DNA from: Buttiauxella sp. B2
GTDB lineage: Bacteria > Pseudomonadota > Gammaproteobacteria > Enterobacterales > Enterobacteriaceae
Assembly: GCF_006376615.1 (NCBI RefSeq)
Contig: NZ_VEXQ01000003.1
Span: 186,001 to 250,000, forward strand
Reading direction: 5' to 3'
Length of the DNA: 64,000 nt
The notes under the pieces were generated by a model that worked only from the letters and a program-made list of their open reading frames with translations, did no database searches and was not told the origin of the DNA. A program made the position numbers and the translations under genes. How positions within the stretch are numbered: the stretch's first letter is position 1; each line of letters opens with the position of its first letter. Shown in pieces: positions 8,647 through 20,858 of the stretch.

Positions 8647-10589
8647 CGGCACTGCTTGAGCTACGGGATATTCGCCGTAGCTATCCGTCGGGTGACGAAC
8701 AAGTTGAGGTGCTTAAAGGCATTAACATCACCATTGAAACCGGTGAAATGGTGGCGATTGTCGGGACATCAGGCTCGGGCAAATCAACGCTGATGAATAT
8801 TCTCGGTTGCCTGGATAAACCGACCAGCGGCAGCTATAAAGTCGCCGGGCAGGACGTCGCGCTGCTTGATAACGACGCGCTTGCTACGTTACGCCGCGAA
8901 CATTTTGGTTTTATCTTCCAGCGCTATCATTTGTTGTCGCATCTGAATGCAACACAAAACGTGGAAGTGCCAGCCGTGTACGCCGGGACTGCGCGCGTGT
9001 ATCGCCAACAACGAGCACGTGCTTTGCTAATGCGCCTCGGGCTTGCTGATCGTGTTGATTATCGACCGTCTCAGCTTTCAGGTGGGCAGCAGCAACGTGT
9101 CAGTATCGCACGTGCTTTAATGAACGGTGGGCAGGTGATACTTGCCGATGAACCGACCGGTGCGTTGGATAGCCATTCTGGCGAAGAAGTGATGGCGACG
9201 TTAAAGCAACTGTGCGAACAGGGCCATACGGTCATCATCGTGACACATGACCCGTCTATTGCGGCCCAGGCGCAGCGTGTTATCGAAATTCGCGACGGCG
9301 AAATTATCAGTAATCCACCGTCGGTGGCGCAGCAACCTACTGCGCAGAAAGAAGTGAAAATCCAGCCGACCAACTCGGCATTCCAGCAAACCATCAGCAG
9401 TTTCCGTGAAGCATTAACAATGGCGTGGCTTGCGCTGGCGGCGAATAAAATGCGCACGCTGTTGACCATGCTCGGCATCATTATTGGTATTGCTTCGGTG
9501 GTGTCGATTGTGATTGTCGGCGACGCGGCAAAACAGATGGTGCTGCAGGATATTCGCTCTATTGGCACTAACACGATTGATGTTTATCCTGGCAAAGATT
9601 TTGGCGACGACGATCCGCAATATCAGCAGGCTCTAAAATATGATGACCTGGCAGCGATTAGCCAACAGCCGTGGGTTAGCTCTGCAACGCCTTCGCTGTC
9701 GAGCAATTTACGGGTGCGCTATGGCAACGTAGATGCCGCCGCAAGTGTGAACGGCGTCAGCAGCCAGTATTTCAACGTTTATGGGATGACCTTCAGCGAA
9801 GGCAATACGTTTAACGACGAGCAACTAGCAGGCCGTGCACAGGTGGTAGTACTGGACAGCAATACCAAGCGCCAGCTATTTCCTGATAAAGCCAAAGTCG
9901 TTGGGGAAATCGTGTTGGTGGGGAATATGCCTGCAACGGTGATTGGTGTGGTGCAAGAGAAGCAGTCGATGTTTGGCAGTAGCAAAATTCTGCGTGTCTG
10001 GTTGCCCTATAACACCATGGCCGGACGTGTGATGGGGCAAAGCTGGTTGAACTCCATCACGGTGCGCGTGAACGAAGGCTATAACAGCCACGAAGCCGAG
10101 CAGCAACTCAACCGTTTGTTGCAACTGCGTCACGGTAAGAAGGATTTCTTCACCTACAATATGGATGGCCTGTTGAAAACGGCGGAAAAGACCACACGTA
10201 CTCTTCAGCTGTTCCTGACATTAGTGGCGGTGATTTCGTTATTAGTTGGTGGGATTGGCGTAATGAATATCATGCTGGTGTCGGTGACAGAGCGAACCAA
10301 AGAGATTGGCATTCGCATGGCGGTCGGCGCTCGCGCAAGCGATGTATTGCAGCAGTTTTTGATTGAAGCTGTGCTGGTGTGCCTGGTGGGCGGCGCGTTG
10401 GGGATATCATTATCCCTGTTAATTGCCTTCACTTTGCAGTTGGTATTGCCCGGTTGGGAAATTGGTTTTTCACCGATGGCACTGTTAACAGCGTTTGCCT
10501 GTTCGACTGCCACAGGAATTATTTTTGGTTGGCTACCGGCGAGAAATGCCGCGAGATTGAATCCTATTGACGCACTGGCGCGTGAATGA
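8643..10589 (+). CDS. macB: Macrolide ABC transporter MacB
   Basis: Mechanotransmission-type ABC transporter that powers the MacAB-TolC pump. At 648 residues it is the same length as E. coli MacB. The N-terminal nucleotide-binding domain has Walker A (GTSGSGKST, residues 41-49), signature LSGGQQQR and Walker [10 protein letters not shown] linker follows, then the first membrane helix (around [21 protein letters not shown] shortened: [13 protein letters not shown]), a large periplasmic domain, and three C-terminal helices ending in a conserved [14 protein letters not shown]. It starts inside the macA stop (ATGA) and is followed by a strong terminator. Confidence 0.97.
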   Translation: MTALLELRDIRRSYPSGDEQVEVLKGINITIETGEMVAIVGTSGSGKSTLMNILGCLDKPTSGSYKVAGQDVALLDNDALATLRREHFGFIFQRYHLLSHLNATQNVEVPAVYAGTARVYRQQRARALLMRLGLADRVDYRPSQLSGGQQQRVSIARALMNGGQVILADEPTGALDSHSGEEVMATLKQLCEQGHTVIIVTHDPSIAAQAQRVIEIRDGEIISNPPSVAQQPTAQKEVKIQPTNSAFQQTISSFREALTMAWLALAANKMRTLLTMLGIIIGIASVVSIVIVGDAAKQMVLQDIRSIGTNTIDVYPGKDFGDDDPQYQQALKYDDLAAISQQPWVSSATPSLSSNLRVRYGNVDAAASVNGVSSQYFNVYGMTFSEGNTFNDEQLAGRAQVVVLDSNTKRQLFPDKAKVVGEIVLVGNMPATVIGVVQEKQSMFGSSKILRVWLPYNTMAGRVMGQSWLNSITVRVNEGYNSHEAEQQLNRLLQLRHGKKDFFTYNMDGLLKTAEKTTRTLQLFLTLVAVISLLVGGIGVMNIMLVSVTERTKEIGIRMAVGARASDVLQQFLIEAVLVCLVGGALGISLSLLIAFTLQLVLPGWEIGFSPMALLTAFACSTATGIIFGWLPARNAARLNPIDALARE

Positions 10590-10616
10590 TTTTCATCTGA
10601 GGTATTACGTTTGGTT

Positions 10617-10647
10617 ATAAAAATGCCAGCCTATGGGCTGGCATTTT
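10617..10647. terminator. Bidirectional terminator, macB/cspD
   Basis: Stem AAATGCCAGCC (10621-10631) / GGCTGGCATTT (10636-10646) with loop TATG, a T-run after it and an A-run before it. It can end macB on the plus strand and cspD on the minus strand. Confidence 0.9.
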
Positions 10648-10679
10648 GACTTGGGGATGTACACAATGAAATAAAAGGG

Positions 10680-10907
10680 TCAGGCTACCGCCTCTGCTTC
10701 GAGTTCCAGAGGCACAATCAAACTGGCGTGATTGCCTTTTGGCCCCTGATGTACATCAAACCTGACTGTTTGTCCGGCTTTAAGCGTTCTGTAACCATCC
10801 ATCTGAATGGTGGAGTAATGAGCGAAGATGTCTTCGCCGCCGCCCTCAGGGCAAATAAAACCGAACCCTTTGGCGTTATTGAACCATTTAACTGTACCCG
10901 TCTCCAT
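10680..10907 (-). CDS. cspD: Cold-shock-like protein CspD
   Basis: Stationary-phase single-stranded nucleic-acid binding protein that inhibits DNA replication in E. coli; it is not cold-induced. The 75 residues form one cold-shock domain with both RNP motifs (KGFGFI and DIFAHY), lacking one aromatic segment typical of CspA. ATG at 10907 follows AAGGA; the frame is open further upstream to 10976 but that part has no homology. It is divergent from clpS, as in E. coli. Confidence 0.96.
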   Translation of the reverse strand: METGTVKWFNNAKGFGFICPEGGGEDIFAHYSTIQMDGYRTLKAGQTVRFDVHQGPKGNHASLIVPLELEAEAVA

Positions 10908-11230
10908 GCTTCTACATCCTTCGTAAATCTTATAAGTGAGATGGAATGAACCGGTGGGTGAGGACGGGCTGTTCAAAACCTCGCCAACTCACGCTTGTAC
11001 AATGTAGATAAATTAACCATGTCGTCAAGCGTTGCACAGGGGGGGGCGAGCGAAAATGAATCAAAAATTTGAAGCAGTTAACGCTATTGTGATTAATGTG
11101 ACAGAGCTCTCGATTGCGAATTACTGTCCCTTTTGAACATGATGAGTCACGTTAATTGAAAGCGTATTACACTCAACCTATGGGCTTCGCCTTAATGACA
11201 ATGGGCGATTAAACATGATGACGATTTGCA
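10908..11230. other. Intergenic region cspD/clpS
   Basis: 323 bp between divergent genes, expected to contain both promoters. A run of eight G occurs at 11039-11046. I see no gene, tRNA or clear operator. The clpS ATG lacks a strong SD in its immediate upstream sequence. Confidence 0.6.
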
Positions 11231-11551
11231 ATGGGTAAGACGAACGATTGGTTGGATTTTGACCAGCTAGTGGGTGATAAACTGCGCGAAGCGCTGAAAC
11301 CACCTTCGATGTATAAAGTTATGTTAATGAACGATGACTACACGCCGATGGAATTTGTTATTGACGTGCTGCAAAAGTTCTTTTCTTATGATGTAGAACG
11401 TGCAACGCAATTGATGCTCACTGTGCACTATCAGGGTAAAGCTATCTGTGGCATTTTTACTGCAGAAGTAGCGGAAACCAAAGTCGCGTTAGTGAACCAG
11501 TATGCAAGGGAGCATGAGCATCCATTGTTGTGTACGCTAGAAAAAGCCTGA
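11231..11551 (+). CDS. clpS: ClpS, N-degron adaptor of ClpAP
   Basis: Adaptor that binds proteins with N-terminal Leu, Phe, Tyr or Trp and hands them to ClpA. It has 106 residues: a flexible N-terminal extension (about 1-25) and the ClpS core with the pocket motif [12 protein letters not shown] and the conserved helix [10 protein letters not shown]. It lies 27 bp before clpA, on the same strand, in the usual clpSA arrangement. Aat, which makes such N-degrons, is encoded 3 kb away. Confidence 0.98.
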   Translation: MGKTNDWLDFDQLVGDKLREALKPPSMYKVMLMNDDYTPMEFVIDVLQKFFSYDVERATQLMLTVHYQGKAICGIFTAEVAETKVALVNQYAREHEHPLLCTLEKA

Positions 11552-11578
11552 AGAAGGCAAAATTTGGGGGAGGTGCCT

Positions 11579-13852
11579 ATGCTCAATCAAGAACTGGAAC
11601 TCAGTTTAAACATGGCTTTCGCCAGAGCGCGCGAGCACCGACATGAGTTTATGACTGTCGAGCATCTGTTACTGGCATTGCTCAGTAACCCATCAGCTCG
11701 TGAAGCGCTGGAAGCGTGTAGCGTAGACCTGGTGGCGCTGCGACAGGAACTCGAGGCCTTCATCGAACAAACCACACCGGTTCTGCCAGCCAGTGAAGAA
11801 GAGCGTGACACTCAACCTACGCTTAGCTTCCAGCGTGTGCTGCAACGTGCGGTGTTCCACGTCCAGTCTTCTGGTCGCAGTGAAGTGACTGGTGCAAACG
11901 TGCTGGTCGCTATTTTCAGCGAGCAGGAATCTCAGGCAGCGTATCTGCTGCGTAAACATGAAGTTAGCCGACTTGATGTGGTCAACTTTATCTCTCACGG
12001 AACACGTAAAGACGAACCTAACCAGGCACCGGGTGCAGAAAATCCGGTCAATGAAGAGCAAGCAGGCGGGGAGGATCGTATGGAAAACTTCACCACCAAT
12101 CTCAACCAGCTTGCACGTGTGGGAGGGATAGATCCGCTGATTGGTCGCGAGAAAGAGCTCGAACGCGCTATTCAGGTTCTTTGTCGTCGTCGTAAAAATA
12201 ACCCGCTGTTAGTGGGTGAGTCAGGCGTAGGTAAAACCGCGATTGCTGAAGGGCTTGCCTGGCGTATCGTGCAGGGCGACGTTCCTGAAGTGATTGCTGA
12301 TTGCACGATTTACTCACTCGATATCGGTTCGTTGCTGGCGGGCACTAAATACCGCGGGGACTTTGAAAAACGTTTCAAAGCGTTGCTTAAACAACTCGAG
12401 CAGGATCAGAACAGCATCCTGTTTATAGATGAAATTCATACCATTATTGGTGCGGGTGCAGCGTCTGGTGGGCAGGTTGATGCAGCGAACTTGATTAAGC
12501 CCCTGCTGTCGAGTGGCAAGATCCGCGTAATCGGTTCAACCACTTACCAGGAGTTCAGCAATATCTTCGAAAAAGACCGTGCTCTGGCTCGTCGCTTCCA
12601 GAAGATTGATATTACTGAGCCAAGCGTTGAAGAAACTGTACAAATCATTAACGGCTTGAAACCGAAATACGAAGCGCACCATGACGTGCGTTATACCGCG
12701 AAAGCGATTCGTGCGGCGGTAGAACTGGCAGTGAAGTACATCAACGATCGCCATCTGCCAGATAAAGCCATTGATGTTATAGACGAAGCGGGTGCGCGTA
12801 GCCGCCTAATGCCGGTGAGTAAACGTAAGAAAACGGTCAATGTCGCAGACATCGAAACCGTGGTTGCACGTATTGCTCGCATCCCAGAGAAGAGTGTTTC
12901 AGCAAGCGATCGCGACACGCTGAGAAGTCTTGATTCGCGTCTGAAAATGCTAGTGTTTGGTCAGGATAAAGCTATTGAGGCATTAACCGAAGCCATCAAA
13001 ATGAGCCGTGCTGGATTAGGACACGATCATAAACCAGTGGGTTCATTCCTGTTTGCTGGGCCAACAGGTGTGGGTAAAACGGAAGTGACCGTTCAGTTAG
13101 CGAAATCGCTGGGCATTGAGTTACTGCGTTTTGATATGTCGGAATACATGGAACGCCACACCGTGAGCCGTTTGATTGGTGCACCTCCAGGTTACGTTGG
13201 TTTCGACCAGGGCGGTCTGTTGACGGATGCTGTGATTAAACATCCTCACTCCGTGTTGCTGCTCGATGAAATCGAAAAAGCGCACCCGGATGTCTTTAAC
13301 CTGCTATTGCAGGTAATGGACAACGGTACGCTGACCGATAACAACGGGCGCAAGGCTGATTTCCGTAACGTGATTCTGGTCATGACCACCAACGCAGGTG
13401 TTCGCGAAACCGAACGTAAGTCTATTGGCTTGATTCGTCAGGACAACAGCACCGATGCGATGGAAGAGATCAAGAAGATCTTTACCCCAGAATTCCGTAA
13501 CCGCCTGGACAACATTATTTGGTTCAACCATCTGTCTACGGATGTGATTCACCAGGTGGTCGACAAATTTATTGTCGAGCTTCAGGTGCAGTTGGATCAG
13601 AAAGGTGTGTCTCTGGAAGTGAGCCAGGAAGCACGTGATTGGCTGGCAGAAAAAGGCTATGACCGTTCGATGGGTGCTCGCCCAATGACGCGTGTTATTC
13701 AGGACAACCTGAAAAAACCACTCGCCAACGAACTGCTATTTGGTTCACTGGTGGATGGTGGTCAGGTGACGGTCGCGCTGGATAAAGATAATCAGAAACT
13801 GATTTATGACTTCCATAGCGCGCAGAAGCATAAGCCGGAAGCGGCACACTAA
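11579..13852 (+). CDS. clpA: ClpA, ATPase subunit of ClpAP protease
   Basis: Hexameric AAA+ unfoldase that feeds substrates into ClpP. It has 758 residues: an N-domain (1-140) that docks ClpS, D1 with GESGVGKTA and [11 protein letters not shown]2 with GPTGVGKTE and [11 protein letters not shown], and a C-terminal D2-small domain. The IGLIRQ segment is the ClpP-binding loop (IGL). ATG at 11579 has a strong GGGGGAGG SD and matches the E. coli start; an upstream in-frame codon at 11564 is not used by homologues. An internal start near residue 168 also has a strong SD. Confidence 0.98.
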   Translation: MLNQELELSLNMAFARAREHRHEFMTVEHLLLALLSNPSAREALEACSVDLVALRQELEAFIEQTTPVLPASEEERDTQPTLSFQRVLQRAVFHVQSSGRSEVTGANVLVAIFSEQESQAAYLLRKHEVSRLDVVNFISHGTRKDEPNQAPGAENPVNEEQAGGEDRMENFTTNLNQLARVGGIDPLIGREKELERAIQVLCRRRKNNPLLVGESGVGKTAIAEGLAWRIVQGDVPEVIADCTIYSLDIGSLLAGTKYRGDFEKRFKALLKQLEQDQNSILFIDEIHTIIGAGAASGGQVDAANLIKPLLSSGKIRVIGSTTYQEFSNIFEKDRALARRFQKIDITEPSVEETVQIINGLKPKYEAHHDVRYTAKAIRAAVELAVKYINDRHLPDKAIDVIDEAGARSRLMPVSKRKKTVNVADIETVVARIARIPEKSVSASDRDTLRSLDSRLKMLVFGQDKAIEALTEAIKMSRAGLGHDHKPVGSFLFAGPTGVGKTEVTVQLAKSLGIELLRFDMSEYMERHTVSRLIGAPPGYVGFDQGGLLTDAVIKHPHSVLLLDEIEKAHPDVFNLLLQVMDNGTLTDNNGRKADFRNVILVMTTNAGVRETERKSIGLIRQDNSTDAMEEIKKIFTPEFRNRLDNIIWFNHLSTDVIHQVVDKFIVELQVQLDQKGVSLEVSQEARDWLAEKGYDRSMGARPMTRVIQDNLKKPLANELLFGSLVDGGQVTVALDKDNQKLIYDFHSAQKHKPEAAH
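12068..12082 (+). promoter_or_regulatory. Internal ribosome-binding site and ATG in clpA
   Basis: GGGGAGGATCGTATG puts a near-ideal SD before the ATG of codon 168 (12080-12082). In E. coli a shorter ClpA (about 65 kDa on gels) is made from the equivalent internal start (Met169). The same product is likely here. Confidence 0.65.
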
Positions 13853-13873
13853 TTAGTTAATTAATGACGCAAT

Positions 13874-13911
13874 AAAAAAAGGCCAGGTTATTTATTAACC
13901 TGGCCTTTCTA
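13874..13911. terminator. Bidirectional terminator, clpA/infA
   Basis: Stem AAAGGCCAGGTTA (13878-13890) / TAACCTGGCCTTT (13896-13908), loop TTTAT, with an A-run on one side. It serves clpA (plus) and infA (minus). In E. coli the serW tRNA lies between these genes; here there is only this hairpin in a 107-bp gap. Confidence 0.92.
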
Positions 13912-13959
13912 TTACTAAATTGTTTACGCCGCCTGTTAACGCAGCGCTAAATAAAACTA

Positions 13960-14178
<219 letters not shown>

Positions 14179-14428
14179 CTAATCCTCGAGGGTATCACTA
14201 CCATAGTTTTGAACCGGCAAGATAATGCCCAAGTTCACGTATCATGTAAAGAATTGTTGGTGAAATCACCAGCGAAAGTGCAATTTGCGCATTACCCAAA
14301 ACCCACTCAAAAGCTGCACTGTTGGCGCTTACGATGAGGGCTGCAAAGAGATAAACGATGGGCGGTCCCTGTAAAAGCTAATCCCAAACGGCGGCGGGGT
14401 AATGAGCAGAGCTCACTCTGCGGGGCTA

Positions 14429-14434
14429 ATTATA
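14429..14434 (-). promoter_or_regulatory. Candidate infA -10 element
   Basis: TATAAT on the minus strand, about 250 bp before infA, in the aat/infA spacer (14179-14469). No matching -35 at standard spacing is obvious. E. coli infA has a distal promoter with a long leader, which this could represent. No tRNA gene is present in this spacer. Confidence 0.35.
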
Positions 14435-14469
14435 ACACTCTTAACAGTAATGTGCCGTAAACATTATCG

Positions 14470-15162
14470 TTACGACAGGATTTGTGGTACCCAGCAATAA
14501 GATGCGAGATGATGTGAGCGAAATATGGACAAATGCTCCAGATATTCGCGTCGAGGGATTTCTATTGCACCCAGCGATGAGGTATGAGTATTAAGTACCT
14601 GACAATCAATAAGCTTGCCGCCATAACTCATAAAGTGCTGGCAAAATACCAGCAGCGCCGTTTTCGAGGCATTTTCCCTGCGGCTGAACATCGACTCACC
14701 ACAAAACAACGCACCTTGCGCCACGCCATACATTCCGCCAACCAATTCATCACCTTCCCAGACTTCGACCGAATGAGCATGGCCCAATTCATGCAGGCGT
14801 ACGTAGGCATCAATGATGTCAGGGGTAATCCATGTGCCTTCATCGCGGTCATCGGCGCAATCACCAATTACGCGCTCGAATGCATGATTAAGCGTTACAC
14901 GGTATGGAGATTTGCGATTGAAACGCTTCATGCTGCGGCTCAGGTGAAACTGCTCAGGAAAAAGCACTGCGCGCGGATCGGGCGACCACCATAAAATCGG
15001 GTCGCCTGGCGAAAACCACGGGAAGATACCGCGCTGATAAGCCATCAACAAACGAGCTGGACTTAAATCGCCCCCTAGCGCCAGTAATCCATTAGGTTCA
15101 CGCAACGCGCCTTCCGGTGAAGGGAAGGCAATTGAGTCACGGGAAAGCTGAATAAGGCGCAT
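14470..15162 (-). CDS. aat: Leucyl/phenylalanyl-tRNA--protein transferase
   Basis: Adds Leu or Phe from aminoacyl-tRNA to proteins with N-terminal Arg or Lys, creating N-degrons read by ClpS-ClpAP. The 230 residues contain the family signatures [22 protein letters not shown] (seen as [16 protein letters not shown]), [30 protein letters not shown] and [10 protein letters not shown]. The C-terminus differs from the E. coli protein, as is usual for this tail. It lies 44 bp after cydC on the same strand and may be read from the cydDC promoter. SD GGAG. Confidence 0.97.
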   Translation of the reverse strand: MRLIQLSRDSIAFPSPEGALREPNGLLALGGDLSPARLLMAYQRGIFPWFSPGDPILWWSPDPRAVLFPEQFHLSRSMKRFNRKSPYRVTLNHAFERVIGDCADDRDEGTWITPDIIDAYVRLHELGHAHSVEVWEGDELVGGMYGVAQGALFCGESMFSRRENASKTALLVFCQHFMSYGGKLIDCQVLNTHTSSLGAIEIPRREYLEHLSIFRSHHLASYCWVPQILS

Positions 15163-15206
15163 GACTTCTGAACTCCAGGGAGCAATAAGTATTGATAATA
15201 GACCAA

Positions 15207-16937
15207 TTACACAGCCTGCAAACGCTGGTGGAAATGATAATAACGCCCACCGCTAGTCATTAAATCGGCATGATTACCTTGCTCAATAATTTTTCCGTTG
15301 TCCATCACAATTATATTGTCGAAATCAGCAAGTCCGCGCAGACGATGAGTGACCATTAATACCGTTTTGTTTTTGGTCACTTCAGTTAGTAAATCAAGAA
15401 TCTGACGCTCAGTTTCAGCATCCAGACCTTCTGTCGGTTCGTCCAATAAGAACAACGGTGCATCGTGCAGTAACGCACGCGCAATCGCCAGGCGGCGCAG
15501 TTCACCACCTGAGAGCTGTCGGCCACCTTCACCCAGCCAGCTATTAAGGCCTGCATCGTCTAACAATTTATCAAGACCAACGTGTGTAAGAACCTGGTTT
15601 AATTCTTCGTCTTTGGCCTGTGGAGCGGCAAGCAAAAGGTTGTCACGCAAGGTGGCGCTAAACAAATGAACGCGTTGTGATACGACGCTGGTGGACGCGC
15701 GTAGCGCTGTTTCATCATATTGGCATAGTGCTTCACCATTCAGGCGAATTTCGCCTTGTTGCGGTTCCCAGGCACGAGTCAGCAACTGAAGCAACGTCGA
15801 TTTACCACAGCCTGTTGGGCCCAAAATAGCGACATGCTGGCCTGCTGTAACGTTAAGTGAAACGTCGCGTAGCGCCATTTGAGATTGCTCAGGATAGGCA
15901 AAGCTTAGATTGCTAATGTCCAGTGCGACACGCTCAGGTACTGCATGAAGTTGCTGCGAGAAAACGACTTCTGGTTTTTGGCTGATGATTTCAGTCACCC
16001 GCAATGCAGACGCGATAACCTGCCCCAAATGTTGGAACGCTCCTGTGACCGGAGCCAGTGCTTCAAAGGAGGCGAGCGCGCAGAACACAAACAGCGCAAT
16101 GAGTGCGCCAGGTGTTGTATTCCCATCAACGCCTGCTGCTGCCATCCACAGCATCAATATTACTGCGGCACCGCTAATAAGCAGCATTACAGCTTGTGAG
16201 AGCGCAGTAAGCTCCGCCTGACGGCGTTGCGCTTCTTGCCAGCTATCTTCTGTCTTATCAAGCTGCTGGCGGTAACGTTGCGTCGCACCAAAAATAGTGA
16301 GCTCAGCATGGCCTTGTAACCAGGCTGTGAGTTGTTGACGATATTGCCCGCGTTGCACCGTAATCGCTTCACCCGTTGATTTCCCAGCGTAATAAAATAC
16401 GGGGGGTAACAAGATCAATGTCGCCATCAAAATAGCGCCGAGCGTGAGAGCCAGATGAACATCCAGCCAGCTCAAACCGAAAGTGACCACCAAAATCACC
16501 ACAAATGCCCCAACTATTGGCGAAATCACGCGCAGATATAAGTGATCTAAAGTGTCAACGTCTGCGACAAGGCGGTTGAGTAATTCACCCTGGCGAAAAC
16601 GTGCCAGCCCAGCAGGGGATAGGGGAAGTAGTTTGCTGAATGTGGAAACGCGCAAATGCTGGAGCACGCGGAACGTTGCATCGTGGCTGACCAGACGTTC
16701 AAAATAGCGCCCCGCAGTACGAGTAATAGCACCTGCACGCACGCCCGCCGCGGGCAGCATATAGTTAAAACTATAAATACCCGCTACACCGACCACGGCT
16801 GAAGCCGACAGGAACCAGCCGGAAAGTGTCAGTAAACCAATGCTTGCCAGAAGCGTGATAATTGCTAGTACCACGCCAAGTGTCAGCAGCCATTTATGGC
16901 GGCAATAAAGCGCCAGATAGGGGAGTAACGCGCGCAT
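15207..16937 (-). CDS. cydC: Thiol exporter / cytochrome bd assembly ABC subunit CydC
   Basis: Half of the heterodimeric ABC transporter CydDC, which exports cysteine and glutathione to the periplasm, binds heme, and is needed to assemble cytochrome bd. The 576 residues comprise six membrane helices, Walker [10 protein letters not shown], signature LSGGELRR and Walker [13 protein letters not shown]. The start codon overlaps the cydD stop by one base (TAATG), so the two are translated together. Confidence 0.97.
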   Translation of the reverse strand: MRALLPYLALYCRHKWLLTLGVVLAIITLLASIGLLTLSGWFLSASAVVGVAGIYSFNYMLPAAGVRAGAITRTAGRYFERLVSHDATFRVLQHLRVSTFSKLLPLSPAGLARFRQGELLNRLVADVDTLDHLYLRVISPIVGAFVVILVVTFGLSWLDVHLALTLGAILMATLILLPPVFYYAGKSTGEAITVQRGQYRQQLTAWLQGHAELTIFGATQRYRQQLDKTEDSWQEAQRRQAELTALSQAVMLLISGAAVILMLWMAAAGVDGNTTPGALIALFVFCALASFEALAPVTGAFQHLGQVIASALRVTEIISQKPEVVFSQQLHAVPERVALDISNLSFAYPEQSQMALRDVSLNVTAGQHVAILGPTGCGKSTLLQLLTRAWEPQQGEIRLNGEALCQYDETALRASTSVVSQRVHLFSATLRDNLLLAAPQAKDEELNQVLTHVGLDKLLDDAGLNSWLGEGGRQLSGGELRRLAIARALLHDAPLFLLDEPTEGLDAETERQILDLLTEVTKNKTVLMVTHRLRGLADFDNIIVMDNGKIIEQGNHADLMTSGGRYYHFHQRLQAV

Positions 16938-18703
16938 TAAATCTCCTCCTGGCGATGAGCCAGTAATGTAGCGAACGGGCCTTCCTGAGAGGCAAGCGTT
17001 GCAAAATTACCTTGCTGCACGATGCGACCATTTCGCATCACCCACACTTCATCCCAGCCATTGATGTAATCCAACTGGTGCGTCACCATCAATGTGGTTT
17101 GCTGACGTGAGGCGGTGCTCAGCGCATCCATCACACGTTGTTCGCTGTGGGCATCCAGGCTTGCGGCCGGTTCGTCCAGCAATAGTAATCCACATGGCAT
17201 CAGTAAGGCGCGGGCGACGGCAACACGTTGCGCTTGTCCGACCGACAAACGCGCTGCGGAATCACCAAGTGGCGTGTCAATTCCTTGAGGTAATAATGGC
17301 AAAAACTCACTGACGGAGGCTTTGTCTAGTGCGGCAGCTAAGCGCTCAGCGCTGGCATCTGGTGCGGCTAACAAAACATTCTCACGGATAGTGGGTGCCG
17401 GGAGTTGAGGATTTTGCCCAACCCAACTGAGTTGTTCACGCCACCATTTAGGGTCAAGCTCTGAAAGCTCAACGCCATTGATTAATAGCTGCCCCTGATA
17501 ATGTAAAAAACCAGATAGCACGTTTAGCAGAGAGCTTTTCCCCGCACCACTTTGCCCAACCAGCACCACACGCTGTCCGGCTGAGAGGGTAAAGTTCAGT
17601 GGCCCGGCGAGTGGTTTTTCTTCGGATGATGTGATAACCAAATCACGTGCTTCAATGCTGATGGGGTCATTACTATTAAATTGTGCGTTACCTTGTTTAC
17701 GCTGTTGTAACGGCGCATCAAGGAATGTCATCAGGCTATCTGCGGCACCGACTGCTTGCGCTTTTGCGTGATAAAAAGTGCCCAGGTCGCGTAATGGCTG
17801 GAAAAACTCAGGTGCCAGAATCAGTGCCAAAAAGCCCGCAAATAGCGTTACGCCTGTGCTGTAGTGGCCAAAATTAAGCTCACCGAGATATGAGAAACCG
17901 AAGTAAACCGCGACCAACGCAATCGAAAGAGAGGCGAAAAACTCCAGCACGCCGGAAGAAAGAAACGCGAGGCGTAAAACTTCCATGGTCCGCTGGCGGA
18001 AGTCTTGAGAAGCGGTGCGAATATTTTCTGTTTCCGCACTACCACGGTTAAACAGGCGTAGCGTTTCCATTCCGCGTAAGCGGTCAAGGAAATGCCCACT
18101 CAAGCGTGCGAGTGCCTGGAAGTTACGGCGGTTAGCATCGGCCGCTCCCATTCCCACCATAGCCATAAACAACGGGATAAGTGGGGCGGTGCACAGCAAA
18201 ATAAGTGCTGCGACCCAATTAGATGGGAAAATTGCGATTAAAATCAGCACTGGAACCATTACCGCAAGCGACATTTGCGGCAGATAACGTGCGTAGTAAT
18301 CGTGCATATCCTCAATCTGTTCAAGCAGCAGGGTTGCCCAACTACCAACAGGTTTACCCTGAATCCAGGCCGGGCCCGCTTCATGCACGCGATTGAGCAC
18401 TTTGCGACGAATTTCCTGGCGAATGTGCAGCCCTGCGTGAAAGCCGACTTTTTCGCGCAACCACACTACCCAGGCACGTAATACAAAAATCAGTATCAGG
18501 ATAACGAACAACAGTAAAAGGGCTTCGCGGGGGATGCCGTCCATGATCATGTGCTGTAGCATCCGGGCTAAAACCCAGGCTTGTGCAACAATCAAAAGCC
18601 CACTGACCAGCCCTAAAATACGGGAAAGTCCTAACCAGCGGCGCGAGATAATACTTTGGTTTTTTAGCCAACGGCTAAGTTCTTGTTGACGGGTCTTATT
18701 CAT
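16937..18703 (-). CDS. cydD: Thiol exporter / cytochrome bd assembly ABC subunit CydD
   Basis: Partner of CydC. The 588 residues have an N-terminal six-helix membrane domain and an ATPase domain with Walker A GQSGAGKSS, a signature written LSVGQAQR (LSGGQ-like with V for G, as in E. coli CydD) and Walker B LLLLDEPAASLD. The ATG at 18703 has only a weak SD. A 16-bp palindrome lies 18-33 bp upstream. The gene follows trxB on the same strand but is separated from it by a terminator. Confidence 0.97.
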   Translation of the reverse strand: MNKTRQQELSRWLKNQSIISRRWLGLSRILGLVSGLLIVAQAWVLARMLQHMIMDGIPREALLLLFVILILIFVLRAWVVWLREKVGFHAGLHIRQEIRRKVLNRVHEAGPAWIQGKPVGSWATLLLEQIEDMHDYYARYLPQMSLAVMVPVLILIAIFPSNWVAALILLCTAPLIPLFMAMVGMGAADANRRNFQALARLSGHFLDRLRGMETLRLFNRGSAETENIRTASQDFRQRTMEVLRLAFLSSGVLEFFASLSIALVAVYFGFSYLGELNFGHYSTGVTLFAGFLALILAPEFFQPLRDLGTFYHAKAQAVGAADSLMTFLDAPLQQRKQGNAQFNSNDPISIEARDLVITSSEEKPLAGPLNFTLSAGQRVVLVGQSGAGKSSLLNVLSGFLHYQGQLLINGVELSELDPKWWREQLSWVGQNPQLPAPTIRENVLLAAPDASAERLAAALDKASVSEFLPLLPQGIDTPLGDSAARLSVGQAQRVAVARALLMPCGLLLLDEPAASLDAHSEQRVMDALSTASRQQTTLMVTHQLDYINGWDEVWVMRNGRIVQQGNFATLASQEGPFATLLAHRQEEI

Positions 18704-18720
18704 GGGTTGCCAGTGCAGGT

Positions 18721-18736
18721 TGATAATGAATTATCA
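18721..18736 (-). promoter_or_regulatory. Perfect 7-2-7 palindrome upstream of cydD
   Basis: TGATAAT-GA-ATTATCA is an exact inverted repeat 18-33 bp before the cydD ATG. Each arm equals the Fur half site (TGATAAT), but the spacer is two bases instead of one. It could be an operator, or overlap the -10 of a cydDC promoter. I know of no established Fur control of cydDC. Confidence 0.35.
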
Positions 18737-18773
18737 GGCAAAATTTGCGGGCAATGTTACAACGAGGACAAAA

Positions 18774-18800
18774 TAAAGGCGACCTATTCAGTCGCCTTTA
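18774..18800 (-). terminator. Terminator after trxB
   Basis: Stem TAAAGGCGAC (18774-18783) / GTCGCCTTTA (18791-18800) with a 7-base loop, 35 bp after the trxB stop; TTTT follows on the minus strand. Confidence 0.8.
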
Positions 18801-18834
18801 CGTATCTTCAAACTGCCTGTGAGGGCGGCGAGAT

Positions 18835-20305
<1,471 letters not shown>

Positions 20306-20800
20306 ATGGTAGATAGTAAGAAGCGCCCTGGCAAAGATCTCGACCGCATCGATCGTAACATTCTTAATGAGCTGCAGAAGGATGGACGTATTTCAAACGT
20401 CGAGCTTTCGAAGCGAGTAGGGCTTTCACCGACTCCGTGCCTTGAGCGCGTGCGTCGTCTGGAACGACAGGGTTTCATTCAGGGCTATACAGCTCTGCTG
20501 AACCCGCATTATCTGGATGCATCACTTCTGGTTTTTGTTGAGATTACTCTGAATCGTGGCGCACCGGATGTGTTTGAGCAATTTAACTCTGCAGTTCAAA
20601 AACTTGAAGAAATTCAAGAGTGTCATTTGGTATCCGGTGATTTCGACTATCTGTTGAAAACCCGCGTACCTGATATGTCTGCGTACCGTAAATTATTAGG
20701 TGAAACCTTGTTGCGACTGCCGGGTGTGAACGATACCCGTACCTATGTGGTCATGGAAGAGGTCAAACAAAGCAATCGTCTGGTAATTAAGACCCGTTAA
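20306..20800 (+). CDS. lrp: Leucine-responsive regulatory protein Lrp
   Basis: Global feast/famine regulator of amino-acid metabolism, pili and transport. The 164 residues consist of an N-terminal winged helix-turn-helix (VELSKRVGLSPTPCLERVRRL) part and a C-terminal RAM domain (VFVEITLNRG, GDFDYLLKTRV, LPGVNDTRTYVVMEEVK) that binds leucine and forms octamers. It is almost identical to E. coli Lrp. Single transcript with a long leader, followed by a stem-loop. Confidence 0.99.
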   Translation: MVDSKKRPGKDLDRIDRNILNELQKDGRISNVELSKRVGLSPTPCLERVRRLERQGFIQGYTALLNPHYLDASLLVFVEITLNRGAPDVFEQFNSAVQKLEEIQECHLVSGDFDYLLKTRVPDMSAYRKLLGETLLRLPGVNDTRTYVVMEEVKQSNRLVIKTR

Positions 20801-20838
20801 CACGGGCCAGGTGCAAAATCTGCGTATTTTGGTTACAC

Positions 20839-20858
20839 TCCTGGTAATTCATACAGCA
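20839..20858 (+). promoter_or_regulatory. LexA (SOS) box upstream of ftsK
   Basis: CTG-N10-CAG (CTG at 20841-20843, CAG at 20854-20856) with an AT-rich centre lies about 75 bp before ftsK. In E. coli the ftsK promoter region is the SOS locus dinH, with a LexA site in the same place. The right half runs into the left arm of the stem-loop at 20855-20888. Confidence 0.75.

Noticed and set aside
11039-11046. Run of eight G between cspD and clpS
   Set aside because: Non-coding homopolymer; could be a real tract or a base-calling length error, with no functional sign.
15224-15231. Chi-like GCTGGTGG octamers (also at 5640, 15687, 24450, 51619)
   Set aside because: Such octamers are frequent across enterobacterial chromosomes; these few do not mark a special locus.
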